The notes beneath the pieces were generated by a model. It worked only from the letters and a program-made list of their open reading frames with translations. It searched no databases and was not told the DNA's origin. The translations under genes and the position numbers were made by a program. From Rhodanobacter panaciterrae (GTDB lineage Bacteria > Pseudomonadota > Gammaproteobacteria > Xanthomonadales > Rhodanobacteraceae): a stretch of DNA of 64,000 bases. The first letter of the stretch is position 1. Each line of letters opens with the position of its first letter. The stretch lies in contig NZ_BMXT01000004.1 in NCBI RefSeq assembly GCF_014651895.1, positions 92,066 to 156,065 on the forward strand. Reading direction: 5' to 3'. Below, one piece after another: positions 54,478 to 63,031 of the stretch.

Positions 54478-55371
54478 ATGCCCCGCACTCGCCGCTTCAT
54501 GCAGCTCGATGTGTTCTCCAGCCTGCCGCTGCTCGGCAACGCGCTGGCCGTGGTGATCGACGGCGACGGCCTGGACGACGCCACGATGCAAGCATTCGCA
54601 TGCTGGACCAACCTGTCTGAAACCACCTTCCTGCTGCCGCCAACCCGCGCCGACGCAGACTACCGCGTACGCATCTTCACCCCGCGCCAGGAGCTGCCTT
54701 TCTCCGGCCACCCGAGCGTCGGTAGCGCGTATGCCGCGATCGAATCCGCGCTGGTACCGCCCGGCAAATTCGATCTGGTACAGGAGTGCGCCGCCGGGTT
54801 ATTGCCCGTGCGCGTCAAGGGCCGCGGCGAGGAACGGATCATCCATGTGCAGGCGCCGCCTGCCAGCGTGCAGACGCTAGACGCACGCGAGCGTGCCCAG
54901 TTGGCGAAAGCCTTGCACCTCGATCTCACGCATGCCCGGATGCGACTGGTCGACAACGGACCGCTCTGGCTCGTCTGCGATCTGCACAGCGCTGCAGACG
55001 TGCGCCAATTGCAACCTGATCTTGCGCTGATCGCCACGCTCAGCCAGGCCACCGGCGCGGTCGGTGCCTGTGTATTCGGCCGCGAGCTCACACGTGATGC
55101 GAGGGGTGATGCAGCGATGGCTGTGCGTGCATTCTGTCCCGCCGATGGCATTCCCGAAGATCCCGTCACCGGCAGTGCGAATGCCGCGATCATGGCCTTC
55201 CTGGCCGAGGTCGGCGACCCCGCCGGCTACGGCCTGCACTACCGCACCAGCCAAGGACGCGAAGTAGGTCGCGATGGCTACATCGAGGTGATGCGCGATG
55301 CGGCGACCGGCGCCATCAGCATCGGCGGCGCCTGCGCCATGGGTATCCGCGGCGAGTTTCGCCTGGACTGA
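54478..55371 (+). CDS. PhzF-family isomerase
   Basis: A 297-residue protein of the PhzF/diaminopimelate epimerase-like fold. The catalytic Glu48 lies in WTNLSETTFLLPP; PFSGHPSVGSAYA and DPVTGSANA are the conserved substrate-side loops of the two halves. In phenazine producers PhzF isomerises trans-2,3-dihydro-3-hydroxyanthranilate, but no phenazine genes are nearby and many orthologues have unknown substrates. ATG 54478 gives the family N-terminus (MPRTRRFMQLDVFSS). It probably forms a unit with the permease downstream. Confidence 0.87.
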   Translation: MPRTRRFMQLDVFSSLPLLGNALAVVIDGDGLDDATMQAFACWTNLSETTFLLPPTRADADYRVRIFTPRQELPFSGHPSVGSAYAAIESALVPPGKFDLVQECAAGLLPVRVKGRGEERIIHVQAPPASVQTLDARERAQLAKALHLDLTHARMRLVDNGPLWLVCDLHSAADVRQLQPDLALIATLSQATGAVGACVFGRELTRDARGDAAMAVRAFCPADGIPEDPVTGSANAAIMAFLAEVGDPAGYGLHYRTSQGREVGRDGYIEVMRDAATGAISIGGACAMGIRGEFRLD

Positions 55372-55440
55372 AACACCACAGGCTTGCCCGCATGCGTGAC
55401 GCCCGCCATGCTGCGCCTCCCGCCCTTGGTGACCTACTGC

Positions 55441-56760
55441 ATGAACGACCACCAGCCCGGTTATCTGCGCAGCCTGCGCCCGTGGGATGCCGCCCTGATC
55501 GTGGTTGGCGGCATCATCGGCGGCGGCATTTTTCTCAACCCCGGGATTGCCGCACAGCGCACCGAGTCGGGCCTGGCGTTGCTGTTGATGTGGGCTGGTG
55601 CCGGCGTACTCACCCTGATCGGCGCGCTGTGCTACGCCGAGCTCGGTGCACGCCGCCCGCATGCGGGCGGCACGTATGTCTATCTGCGCGAAGCGTTTGG
55701 ACCACTGGCCGGCTTCCTGTTCGGCTGGACCATGTTGCTGGTGATCTATTCCGGTTCCACCGCGGCGGTGGCGACGATCTTCGCCAGCTATGCATCGGCG
55801 GTGTTCGGCCTGCCACCGTCGATGGCGCTGCCGCTGACGATCGGTGCGCTGGTGTTCGTCAGCGGCATCAACCTGTTTGGCATCCGCCTCGGCGCGCAGA
55901 TCCAGAACCTGTTCGCCCTGCTCAAGCTGCTGGCGGTGGCCGTGCTGGTGGTATGCGGGCTGTTCCTCGCCGGTGCCGGTCATGGCCAGGTGCTGGCGAT
56001 CGATCCGGCGCGCAGCGGGGTCGGCTTCATCGGTGCAGCGCTGCCAGTGCTGTTCGCGTACTCCGGCTTCACCTATCTCAACAACCTAGCCGGCGAGGTG
56101 CGCGATCCGCAACGCACGCTGCCGCGCGCGCTGACGCTCGGCATGCTGCTGGTGATCGTCGCCTACGTGCTGGTCAACGTGGCCTATCTGGCCGTGCTCG
56201 GGCATGACGGCCTCGCCGCCAGCCGCGCGCCGGCAGCCGACGTGATGCAACAGGTCGTCGGCCCGATCGGCGCCAAAATCATTGCGCTTGGCGTGGCGAT
56301 ATCCACGCTGGGCTTCTGCAACATCACCCTGGTCGCCGGCGCACGCGTGCTGCAGGTGATGGGCGAGGACGGCCTGTTCTTCCGTGCGGTAGCGCGGCTG
56401 CACCCGCGCTACCGCACGCCGAACACCGCGTTGCTGCTGCTGGCCGGCTGGGCAATCGTGCTGGCGCTGTCGGGCAGTTACGGCCAGTTGCTGGACTACG
56501 CCACGTTCGGCGACTGGCTGGCCTGCGCGGTCGGTGTCGCCACACTGTTCTGGTATCGCCGCCGCGATGGCGCCACGGCGAGCTTCAAGGTGCCGGGTTA
56601 TCCGTGGCTGCCGCTGCTGTTCATCGGCACGGTGGCGTGGGTGGTGGTGATGACGATGCGCGACAACCCGCGCAACGCCGGCATCGGTGCGCTGATCATG
56701 CTGGCCGGCGTGCCGGTATACGTGGTCTGGCGCCGCCTGTTCAGTCGCGCACACCCCTAA
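55441..56760 (+). CDS. APC-superfamily amino acid permease
   Basis: A 439-residue polytopic membrane protein with about twelve hydrophobic segments. The first helix carries GGIIGGGIFLNPG, the unwound substrate/ion region typical of APC transporters (LAT/ArcD-type). The most likely substrate is an amino acid or polyamine; specificity cannot be read from sequence. ATG 55441 gives a normal N-terminus (MNDHQPGYLRSLRPWDAALIV). It lies 69 bases downstream of the PhzF-like gene. Confidence 0.87.
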   Translation: MNDHQPGYLRSLRPWDAALIVVGGIIGGGIFLNPGIAAQRTESGLALLLMWAGAGVLTLIGALCYAELGARRPHAGGTYVYLREAFGPLAGFLFGWTMLLVIYSGSTAAVATIFASYASAVFGLPPSMALPLTIGALVFVSGINLFGIRLGAQIQNLFALLKLLAVAVLVVCGLFLAGAGHGQVLAIDPARSGVGFIGAALPVLFAYSGFTYLNNLAGEVRDPQRTLPRALTLGMLLVIVAYVLVNVAYLAVLGHDGLAASRAPAADVMQQVVGPIGAKIIALGVAISTLGFCNITLVAGARVLQVMGEDGLFFRAVARLHPRYRTPNTALLLLAGWAIVLALSGSYGQLLDYATFGDWLACAVGVATLFWYRRRDGATASFKVPGYPWLPLLFIGTVAWVVVMTMRDNPRNAGIGALIMLAGVPVYVVWRRLFSRAHP

Positions 56761-56813
56761 GCGGGCGGCAGCAATGCCACAATGTGCGGACAGATTTCGT
56801 GAGGAGATGATGG

Positions 56814-57350
56814 ATGGCGCCCGTGCAAGCCCAGGCCGTGCCGGTCACTACGGACAGCAGTATCGTGCCCGAGAAGGTACGCGACGGCATTGATCTGCAG
56901 ATCAACGGCGAGCACTACCGCCACACCGGCGATCCGCAGATGCCGCTGTTGTGGTACCTGCGCGACGTGCTGCGGCTGACCGGCACCAAGTACGGTGGCG
57001 AGCGCGGCGAAAACGGCGCCGACCTGGTGCTGCTCGACGGCAAGGCGGTCTCCGCGATCACCCAGCCGCTCGCCAAGCTGGCCGACAGGCAGATCGTCAC
57101 GGTGGAAGGCCTGGCCGGCAACGACGGCAGCCTGCATCCGATGCAGCAGGCCTTTGTCGACGAGGATGCGATCGGTTGCGGCTACTGCACGCCCGGCTGG
57201 CTGATCGCCGCGGTCGACCTGCTCAGGCGCAAGCCGCATCCCGGCGACGACGATATCGACCAGTTGCCGAACCTGTGCCGCTGCGGCTGCCAGACCCGTG
57301 TGCGCCGCGCGATCAAGCGCGTCGCCGCCGGCAAGGCGGGCCAGCCATGA
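56814..57350 (+). CDS. Small Fe-S subunit homologue (IorA/CoxS-like) lacking one cluster's ligands
   Basis: Family role: two-cluster electron-transfer subunit of xanthine-oxidase-type molybdenum hydroxylases. In this 178-residue protein the C-terminal [2Fe-2S] ligands remain (Cys122, Cys125, Cys155, Cys157). The four N-terminal plant-type ligands are all gone: the usual GCGxGxCGAC stretch reads GGERGENGAD (61-70), Cys being replaced by Gly62, Asn67 and Asp70, and the fourth Cys by Ile82. The rest of the fold (LLDG, EGL) is intact and the frame is open, so this is not simple decay. ATG 56814 has GAGGAG upstream. It overlaps the large subunit by four bases. Confidence 0.88.
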   Translation: MAPVQAQAVPVTTDSSIVPEKVRDGIDLQINGEHYRHTGDPQMPLLWYLRDVLRLTGTKYGGERGENGADLVLLDGKAVSAITQPLAKLADRQIVTVEGLAGNDGSLHPMQQAFVDEDAIGCGYCTPGWLIAAVDLLRRKPHPGDDDIDQLPNLCRCGCQTRVRRAIKRVAAGKAGQP

Positions 57351-59620
57351 GCAACCATCCCACCACGCCGAACCAGATCCGACTCTCACGCCGCCGCTTC
57401 CTGCAGGTACTGGCTGGCACCGCCGGCGCGCTGGTCGTCGGCATCCGCATGGCCGATGCGGCCGATGCGCCGCTGCCGCTGGCCCTGCTCGGCGACAGCT
57501 TTTATGACCTCGGCGTCTACGTGCGCATCGACGCCGACGGCAACGTGCTGATCGGCGCACGCGATCCGGACACCGGCACCGGCGTCGCCACCTCGCTGCC
57601 ACGAATCATCGCCGACGAACTCGATGCCGACTGGAACCGCGTCAGCGTAGTGCCGCTCGGCCTCGGCGTGACCGACAACAACGGCCAGCCGCGCTGGACC
57701 TACGGACGCCAGGTCGGCGGCAGCGGCGGTTCGATCCCCGCCGCCTGGAACGACCTGCGCCAGGTCGGCGCGACCGCACGCTGGTTGCTGCTGCAAGCCG
57801 CGGCGCGTCGACTCGGCGTGCCCGCCAACAAGTTGCGCTGCGAGGCCGGCACCGTGATCGCGCCGGACGGCCGTCGCTTCACCTACGGCAACCTGGCCGC
57901 GGACGCCAGCAAGATCGCCCTGCCCACCACCGCGCCGCCGCTGAAAGACGCCGCGAACTATCAGCTGATCGGCAAGCCGGCCGGTGACGTCGACGCACGC
58001 GAGATCGTCACCGGCCTGACCCGCTATGCGATCGACGAGCACTACGGCGATGCGCTGGTCGCCGTGCTGGTGCACTGCCCGTGGTCGGACGGCACGCTGG
58101 CGCATATCGACGACACCGACACGCTCGCCGTCAAAGGCGTTGTGAAAGTGGTGCGCCTGCGACCCGAACCCGGCCAGCCGCTGGGCAGCACGGTGATCGC
58201 CCCGGCCGTGGCGGTGCTGGCCGAAGACACCTGGTCGGCATTGCAAGGCCGCGAGAAGCTCAAGCTCGAATGGAAGCCCGGCGCCAGCGGCAGTGAAAGC
58301 AGCTACGTACTGGAGCAGCAAGCCGGCGCCCTGCTCGCCGGCAAGACCGATCCCACCACGCGCGTACGCAACGACGGCGACGTCGATGCCGCGGGCAGGA
58401 AAGCCGCACGCCGGCTCGACGCCACCTACTACCAGCCGTGGCTGGCGCATGCCACTGCTGAACCGATGAATTGTCTGGTGAAGCTGGACAAGGATCGCGC
58501 CAGCCTCGTCGTGCCGACCCAGGCACCGCAGAAAGCATGGGCGGTGGTGCAGCGACTGACCGGCCTGAGTCCCGCGCAGATCGACATCCGCGTGCCACGC
58601 GTCGGCGGCGGTTACGGCCGCCGGCTCGATCACGACTATGTCGCCGAGGCGGTGATGCTGGCCAGAGCCGTCGACAAGCCGGTGCGCCTGCTGTGGACAC
58701 GCGGCCAGGACTTCGGCCACGACTATTATCGCTCCGGCAGCGTGCACCAGCTCAGCGCGACCCTCGATCGCAAGCGCCAACTGACCGGCTGGAACCAGCG
58801 CATGGCCAGCGCCTCGGCGCTGACCCGGCGCAACATGCCCGACAACCGGTTATGGACGTCCGAACTGCACGCTGACCAGCTGCCCGCCGCGCTGGTGCCG
58901 AACTATCGCAGCGACTGGTATGCGCTGGATTCCGTGATTCCGCGCGGCCCGATGCGCGGCATGCCACACCTCAGCAACGCGTTCGCGGTGGAAAGTTTCA
59001 TCGACGAAATCGCGAACAGCATGAAAGAGGATCCGCTGGTCACTCGCCTGCGCATGCTCGGCGCGCCGCGCGAGCTGCCGCTGAGCGCCGGCGGCACGCT
59101 CGATACCGGTCGCCTGGCCAACGTGCTGAAGCTGGTCACCGACCGGATCGAATGGAAGAACTGGCTGCACAGCGTCAACGGCCTCGGCATCGCCTGCTGG
59201 CATGTCGACGGCGCCTACGTGGCGCATGCGATCGAGGTGGCGATGCAGGGCCAGAAGCTGGTGATCCAGCGCGTGGTCTGTGCCGCCGACGTCGGTCGCG
59301 TGATCAACCCGCTGGGTCTGGAAGGTCAGCTCGCCGGCGCCACGCTCGATGCGCTGTCCACCGCGTTGAACCTCGCCATCACCTTCAAGGACGGCCAGAT
59401 TCAGCAACACAACTACAAGGACTATCCGCTGGCCAGCATGGCGCAGCTGCCGAACGCGGTCGAAGTCATCGTCGTGCCCGCCGATGACCGCCCGCCTGCC
59501 GGTGCCAGCTTCCTCGCCATGCCGACCGCCGCCCCGGCGCTGGCCAATGCCGTCTTCCGCGCCAGCGCCGTGCGCGTGCGTCGGCTGCCGCTGATGAAGG
59601 AGTTGCTGCGCATGCTGTAA
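57347..59620 (+). CDS. Molybdopterin-binding large subunit homologue (IorB-like), catalytic Glu replaced
   Basis: A 757-residue protein of the isoquinoline 1-oxidoreductase beta / aldehyde oxidoreductase family. It starts with a twin-arginine signal (SRRRFLQVLAGTAGALVVG), so it is exported folded. Cofactor-contact motifs such as TQAPQ, GGGYGRR and RGPMRGMPHLSNAFAVESFIDE are recognisable. Near the C-terminus the usual GGVGEPG-type loop reads AGASFLAMP (about 718-726), so the catalytic Glu appears replaced by Phe722. The small-subunit gene overlaps its start. The protein may bind cofactor without normal hydroxylation, or use other chemistry. Confidence 0.85.
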   Translation: MSNHPTTPNQIRLSRRRFLQVLAGTAGALVVGIRMADAADAPLPLALLGDSFYDLGVYVRIDADGNVLIGARDPDTGTGVATSLPRIIADELDADWNRVSVVPLGLGVTDNNGQPRWTYGRQVGGSGGSIPAAWNDLRQVGATARWLLLQAAARRLGVPANKLRCEAGTVIAPDGRRFTYGNLAADASKIALPTTAPPLKDAANYQLIGKPAGDVDAREIVTGLTRYAIDEHYGDALVAVLVHCPWSDGTLAHIDDTDTLAVKGVVKVVRLRPEPGQPLGSTVIAPAVAVLAEDTWSALQGREKLKLEWKPGASGSESSYVLEQQAGALLAGKTDPTTRVRNDGDVDAAGRKAARRLDATYYQPWLAHATAEPMNCLVKLDKDRASLVVPTQAPQKAWAVVQRLTGLSPAQIDIRVPRVGGGYGRRLDHDYVAEAVMLARAVDKPVRLLWTRGQDFGHDYYRSGSVHQLSATLDRKRQLTGWNQRMASASALTRRNMPDNRLWTSELHADQLPAALVPNYRSDWYALDSVIPRGPMRGMPHLSNAFAVESFIDEIANSMKEDPLVTRLRMLGAPRELPLSAGGTLDTGRLANVLKLVTDRIEWKNWLHSVNGLGIACWHVDGAYVAHAIEVAMQGQKLVIQRVVCAADVGRVINPLGLEGQLAGATLDALSTALNLAITFKDGQIQQHNYKDYPLASMAQLPNAVEVIVVPADDRPPAGASFLAMPTAAPALANAVFRASAVRVRRLPLMKELLRML

Positions 59621-59650
59621 GGCCGCGCCGGTGCCGTAGACCTGCCCTCG

Positions 59651-60673
59651 TCACGCAGCTGCCACCGGCCGCAACCGCGGAAAATATGGGCCCGCCAGCA
59701 CGAACAGCCACACCACCAGCACGAACGGAAACGTCAGCGCCGGCATCCCGATCGGCTGCAGTGCCGCCGATGTCGCCGCGAACACGATCGTCGTGGTGAT
59801 CGCGGCCAGCACTGCATAGGCGATCGACGCCGCATCCAGCACGAAGAACACGCCGCCCAGCGCGATCGCCGCCAGGACGGCGTTGAAGCCGAACGCGCCG
59901 GAGCGGATCGCCGGTTCGGCCGCACCCATCCCCCACGCCACCAGCAAGCCGGTCAGCGAACCCAGCAGGGCCGTGACACAGGCCACCCGCGAACTGACCA
60001 GCAACGCGATCACGAAGATCACGCCGGTGATCACGTTGCCCTGGAAGAACACCTGCGCCACCCCATTGAAGGTTCCCTGCAGTACGGTCGACGCGCTCAC
60101 GATGCCCTCAACCGTCGCCGCCTGCGGCAGTCCGGCCGTCGGCAGCACATGCGTCGAATGCAGCCGGCCGAAGCGCGCGCACGCCAGCAGAAATCCCAGC
60201 GCGGTGAATACAAACGGCGCGGTCAGCACCGGCATTTTCCAGACACTCAGCAAGTGCAGCATTGCGGCCATAAGGATCGTCGTGCAGGCCGAAGCCAGCA
60301 CCACATAGCTCCAGCTCAACAGGTCCGGCTGCAGGAAATACAGCAGCGCAATCGCCACCAGCGCGCCATTGAAACCGAACAGCCCGACCCGCACCAGCGC
60401 GCGGTCGACCCCAAGCAGCATCGCCGTCGCCGTGCTCACCGCCGTACCGACCAGCACCGCCAGCCCGAACAGCGTCGAGTTGTAGAAAATCCCGAACAGG
60501 AACAGCAGGCCCGCATAGCTGTTGTTCTGCAGCATCACCTGGCCGATGCCGCGAAGCAGCGCATCCACAAACCCCAGCAGCTGTTGCAGCGAGCCATTGC
60601 CGTCAACCATCAGCCCGGTCGAAGTGACCCGCACGGTCGCCGCCGATGTGGCAGAAATATCCACAGACCCCAT
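59651..60673 (-). CDS. Urea transporter (UT family)
   Basis: Channel-like inner-membrane transporter, 340 residues from ATG 60673 (GGAG eight bases upstream; TTG 60715 is an alternative). About ten hydrophobic segments form two homologous halves, each with the UT signature: MPVLTAPF in the first half and MPALTFPF in the second. No urease genes lie nearby. It is convergent with the IorB-like gene. Whether it carries urea, a short amide or ammonium here is not decided by sequence. Confidence 0.88.
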   Translation of the reverse strand: MGSVDISATSAATVRVTSTGLMVDGNGSLQQLLGFVDALLRGIGQVMLQNNSYAGLLFLFGIFYNSTLFGLAVLVGTAVSTATAMLLGVDRALVRVGLFGFNGALVAIALLYFLQPDLLSWSYVVLASACTTILMAAMLHLLSVWKMPVLTAPFVFTALGFLLACARFGRLHSTHVLPTAGLPQAATVEGIVSASTVLQGTFNGVAQVFFQGNVITGVIFVIALLVSSRVACVTALLGSLTGLLVAWGMGAAEPAIRSGAFGFNAVLAAIALGGVFFVLDAASIAYAVLAAITTTIVFAATSAALQPIGMPALTFPFVLVVWLFVLAGPYFPRLRPVAAA

Positions 60674-60772
60674 GACCCCGTCTCCCGCTGAGATGTTGAC
60701 CTTGAACTCGTGCAAAGTGCCAGAAACGGCGCGTCATCGCGACCACCACCGCGGCCGATACGCCATGAATGC

Positions 60773-61294
60773 TCAGGCGAGCACCACATACTCGCTCTGC
60801 ACGAGGCCGCTGGCGTACTGCCGTGTGCCGACGTGTCTGAGGATGATGTCGCGCGACAGCTCACCAAACAGCGGAATCCCTACCCCGATAAGCACAGGAA
60901 CCCGTGTAACCACGAGGCGCTGGATCAACCCGGCCTGAAGGAAGCGCTGAATGGTGATTCCGCCGTCCACATAGATATGCCGGATACCGCGGGCGTCGAG
61001 CTGCGCAACGATCTCGGCCGGGTCCCCCGACAGGTGCTCCACCACGGCGTCAGCGGGCGCCGGAGACAGTGCGCGAGTGCTGAGCACAAACACCGGCTTC
61101 GTGCCGTACGGCCACGCATCAAAGCCGAGCACCGTTTCGAACGTCTTGCGACCTATCACCAGAGCATCCACCGTGGCCATGAACTCGTCGTAGCCATGCG
61201 GTTCGCCACCACCAGGCGGAAGAAAATCGAGCTCGCCATGAAGTCGCGCGATGAAACCATCGAGGCTGGTACCGACAAAGACGGATGCTTGCAT
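60773..61294 (-). CDS. Dihydrofolate reductase / RibD C-terminal-like protein
   Basis: A 173-residue protein with the DHFR-fold pattern of the RibD_C/YyaP-YoaF group: MQASVFVGTSLDGFIARLHGELDFLPPGG, VDALVIGRKTFETVLGF, YVDGGITIQRFLQAGLIQRL. True folate activity is unproven for this group. It is the last gene on the right of the urea transporter that has no attC beside it. The stop reads GCCTGAG, faintly like a cassette core, but no second half is visible. Confidence 0.83.
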   Translation of the reverse strand: MQASVFVGTSLDGFIARLHGELDFLPPGGGEPHGYDEFMATVDALVIGRKTFETVLGFDAWPYGTKPVFVLSTRALSPAPADAVVEHLSGDPAEIVAQLDARGIRHIYVDGGITIQRFLQAGLIQRLVVTRVPVLIGVGIPLFGELSRDIILRHVGTRQYASGLVQSEYVVLA

Positions 61295-61391
61295 GGTCGA
61301 GGCCTCTACTTGGCGTATGAACCGATTGGCGCCCGGTTTTCGAGCGGCGTCGACGGGATATCGCTATCGAAACAGTCAGGCAGCACCCGCC

Positions 61392-61730
61392 TCATTCTGC
61401 AGCAGGCGCGCGACCGATGTTGAACACGACGCCATAGGGGTCACGGATGTAACACCGTGGAACGGAAGCGTTCTCTTCCACGATGGTGCAGCCAGCGTCG
61501 ACCAGCCGGCGTTTTGCTGCCTCGACGTCGGGCACCAGAAACTCGAAGACCGGCCCGTGCTCATCACCCTTCTCGACGTACAGGCAGAACGCACCCGTCT
61601 CGAAGCCCATCAACTCCTCGCTCCGATGACTGACCGGAAGCCCAAGCACCGACTCGTAAAACCTGGTGGCATCTGCCCAGGCATCGGTTCGGATAATGAC
61701 GTCACGTGAAGATTGAAATGCTTTTTTCAC
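61392..61730 (-). CDS. VOC-family protein, probable cassette gene
   Basis: A 112-residue VOC-module protein (VKKAFQSSRDVIIRTDAWADA, ELMGFETGAFCLYVE, CYIRDPYGVVFNIG) related to glyoxalase and antibiotic-resistance proteins, common cargo of integron cassettes. I chose GTG 61730 because GGAG lies six bases upstream and relatives start MKKAFQSSRDV; ATG 61766 has no ribosome-binding site. The start sits just after the candidate decayed attC at 61744-61798, as cassette starts do. Confidence 0.75.
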   Translation of the reverse strand: MKKAFQSSRDVIIRTDAWADATRFYESVLGLPVSHRSEELMGFETGAFCLYVEKGDEHGPVFEFLVPDVEAAKRRLVDAGCTIVEENASVPRCYIRDPYGVVFNIGRAPAAE

Positions 61731-61743
61731 GACGATCTCCGAA

Positions 61744-61798
61744 TAGTGACGTGTGGCTTTTGACATGAGCGGGCATCCGCTCGACGGAAGGATCAGGC
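61744..61798 (-). mobile_element. Decayed attC-like site (candidate f)
   Basis: Reverse-strand reading: R''-like GCCTGAT (61798-61792) contains the stop of the membrane-protein gene, then CCTTCCGTCGAGCGG, a short hairpin GAGCGG-atgc-CCGCTC, and GTCACTA (61750-61744) in the R' position. Its length, 55 bases, and the left half resemble the neighbouring attC at 62275-62329, but the R' core is poor. Confidence 0.4.
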
Positions 61799-62218
61799 GT
61801 CTCTGCGTTTCCCAGCGGCGTAAAACGCAAGCCCGAGACAAACAGCCACCGCGCTGAACGAGACAACTGGCACCACGAAAATGAACTTCCATGCCAGGGC
61901 GGCAGACGCAACGGACACCAACAAGAACGAGCCGATCAGAGGGCGAACGCGACGTGCATCAGACTTCGCGATGGATGCAAGTTGCCACAAGGCAACCGCC
62001 TGTATGAACAGGTAGGCGCTGATGGTGAAGCCGAAGCCAAGAAAAAAGTCCATGTAGGTACGGCTGGCGCCACCGGCATCGAAGTGAAACGACCTCATGG
62101 CGCGTAGCACTTCAGTATCCCCTGCGGGAGACCAGAAACCCACTCCGCCGGAGGTGTGTCCCGCGGCAAGCAGCAAGGTGAGAATCGACGCAATTCGCAA
62201 CAAGAGGAAGCATCGCAT
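61793..62218 (-). CDS. Small four-helix membrane protein of unknown function (LIC_13387-like)
   Basis: A 141-residue protein with about four hydrophobic segments and the motif SYMDFFLGFGF-like YMDFFLGFGFTISAY between helices 1 and 2, found in a family of uncharacterised bacterial membrane proteins. GGAGAG lies a few bases before ATG 62218. The stop falls inside an attC-like R'' (GCCTGAT), and the attC of the upstream neighbour ends at 62275. The gene therefore looks like one cassette of the array. Confidence 0.7.
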   Translation of the reverse strand: MRCFLLLRIASILTLLLAAGHTSGGVGFWSPAGDTEVLRAMRSFHFDAGGASRTYMDFFLGFGFTISAYLFIQAVALWQLASIAKSDARRVRPLIGSFLLVSVASAALAWKFIFVVPVVSFSAVAVCLGLAFYAAGKRRDA

Positions 62219-62274
62219 GTGGCTCTCCAAGTTCGAGGCGCCTGCCGCTGGACTCAAGCGGTCGCTGCCGCGAG

Positions 62275-62329
62275 GACTAACTGCTTACGGCGACACAACG
62301 CAGCAATCCGCTTGAACGAATAGTCAGGC
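62275..62329 (-). mobile_element. attC site e (diverged)
   Basis: Reverse-strand reading: R'' GCCTGAC (62329-62323), TATTCGTTCAAGCGG, a divergent centre, CGCCGTAAGCA and R' GTTAGTC (62281-62275); 55 bases. The TGA stop of the DUF1801-like gene lies in the R'' core, exactly as TAA does in site c. The R'' has G for the conserved first A of AAC. Confidence 0.6.
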
Positions 62330-62818
62330 GGCACTCTCGGGTTTGCGCCGCGGACGCTGCTTGCTGGAAACCGATTGAATGACTGTACGCCCCACACCCG
62401 TGAATGGAAGTGGGACTTTGGCTTGTGCGATGGCTGCGTGGATGAGTGCAAGCGTTTCAGGCGCGCGAAGGGTTTTGATACTGGGCACACGTATGAAGCG
62501 GTTCTGCTTTCCACTGCCCTGGAGCAGCCTGTCCGGGTCGGCCAGCGTGGCACCTTGGTAGAAAGAAATACCGACTCCGTTTGCTGCCGCGGCAATCGAA
62601 ACAATGCAATCGGAAGCCCGCGGAGTTGTGCAGTAGCCGATGACGAAGAAGTTGTAGTTGTCGTAGACCAACTCGATGGCGGTGGGCATGAGCTTGCGAA
62701 GCTCGACACGGCACTGCCGAATGAGCCCGGCGTTGGCGGGTTCGAACTTGTCGACAAACTCGGCCAGTCGCTTTTCGATGCTCGAATCAGATGCGGTAGT
62801 CGCGGTTGATGACTTCAT
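62324..62818 (-). CDS. DUF1801-like protein, cassette gene
   Basis: A 164-residue cytoplasmic protein of the DUF1801/YdhG-like type (alpha+beta, with LVYDNYNFFVIGY and SFYQGATLADPDRLLQGSGKQ). Function unknown; the family includes iron-chaperone-like folds. A basic tail (SSKQRPRRKPESAA) ends the protein. ATG 62818 is in a normal context, but a long non-coding stretch (62819-62974) separates it from attC d, unusual for a cassette, so its upstream gene may have been lost. Confidence 0.72.
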   Translation of the reverse strand: MKSSTATTASDSSIEKRLAEFVDKFEPANAGLIRQCRVELRKLMPTAIELVYDNYNFFVIGYCTTPRASDCIVSIAAAANGVGISFYQGATLADPDRLLQGSGKQNRFIRVPSIKTLRAPETLALIHAAIAQAKVPLPFTGVGRTVIQSVSSKQRPRRKPESAA

Positions 62819-62974
62819 GATTCGTGTTCGCCGAGTTGAATGTTGCCCACGCCACCTGACATCTGAATCAAGCCGCGTTGCACGCATGATCAGACGCCAC
62901 TAGAGGGCCGATGTGCGGATGAATCAAGTTACTCAATACTGTCAGGAAGGTGTAGCCGTGATTTCCATCTTGCG

Positions 62975-63031
62975 CCCTAACGCTGGGGCTAAGCGGCGGC
63001 GAAGCCACCCGCCTCGAATGACTGGTTACCG
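62975..63031 (-). mobile_element. attC site d
   Basis: Reverse-strand reading: R'' CGGTAAC (63031-63025), CAGTCATTCGAGGCGG, GTGGCTTCGCCGCCGCTTAG, CCCCAGC and R' GTTAGGG (62981-62975); 57 bases. The central GGCTTCGCCGCCGCTTA block is shared with sites a and b. The R'' is altered. Confidence 0.72.

Noticed and set aside
56814..59620. Treating the molybdenum hydroxylase pair as a pseudogene pair
   Set aside because: Both frames are full length, overlap by four bases with a good ribosome-binding site, keep the Tat signal and the C-terminal Fe-S ligands, and show no stop or frameshift.
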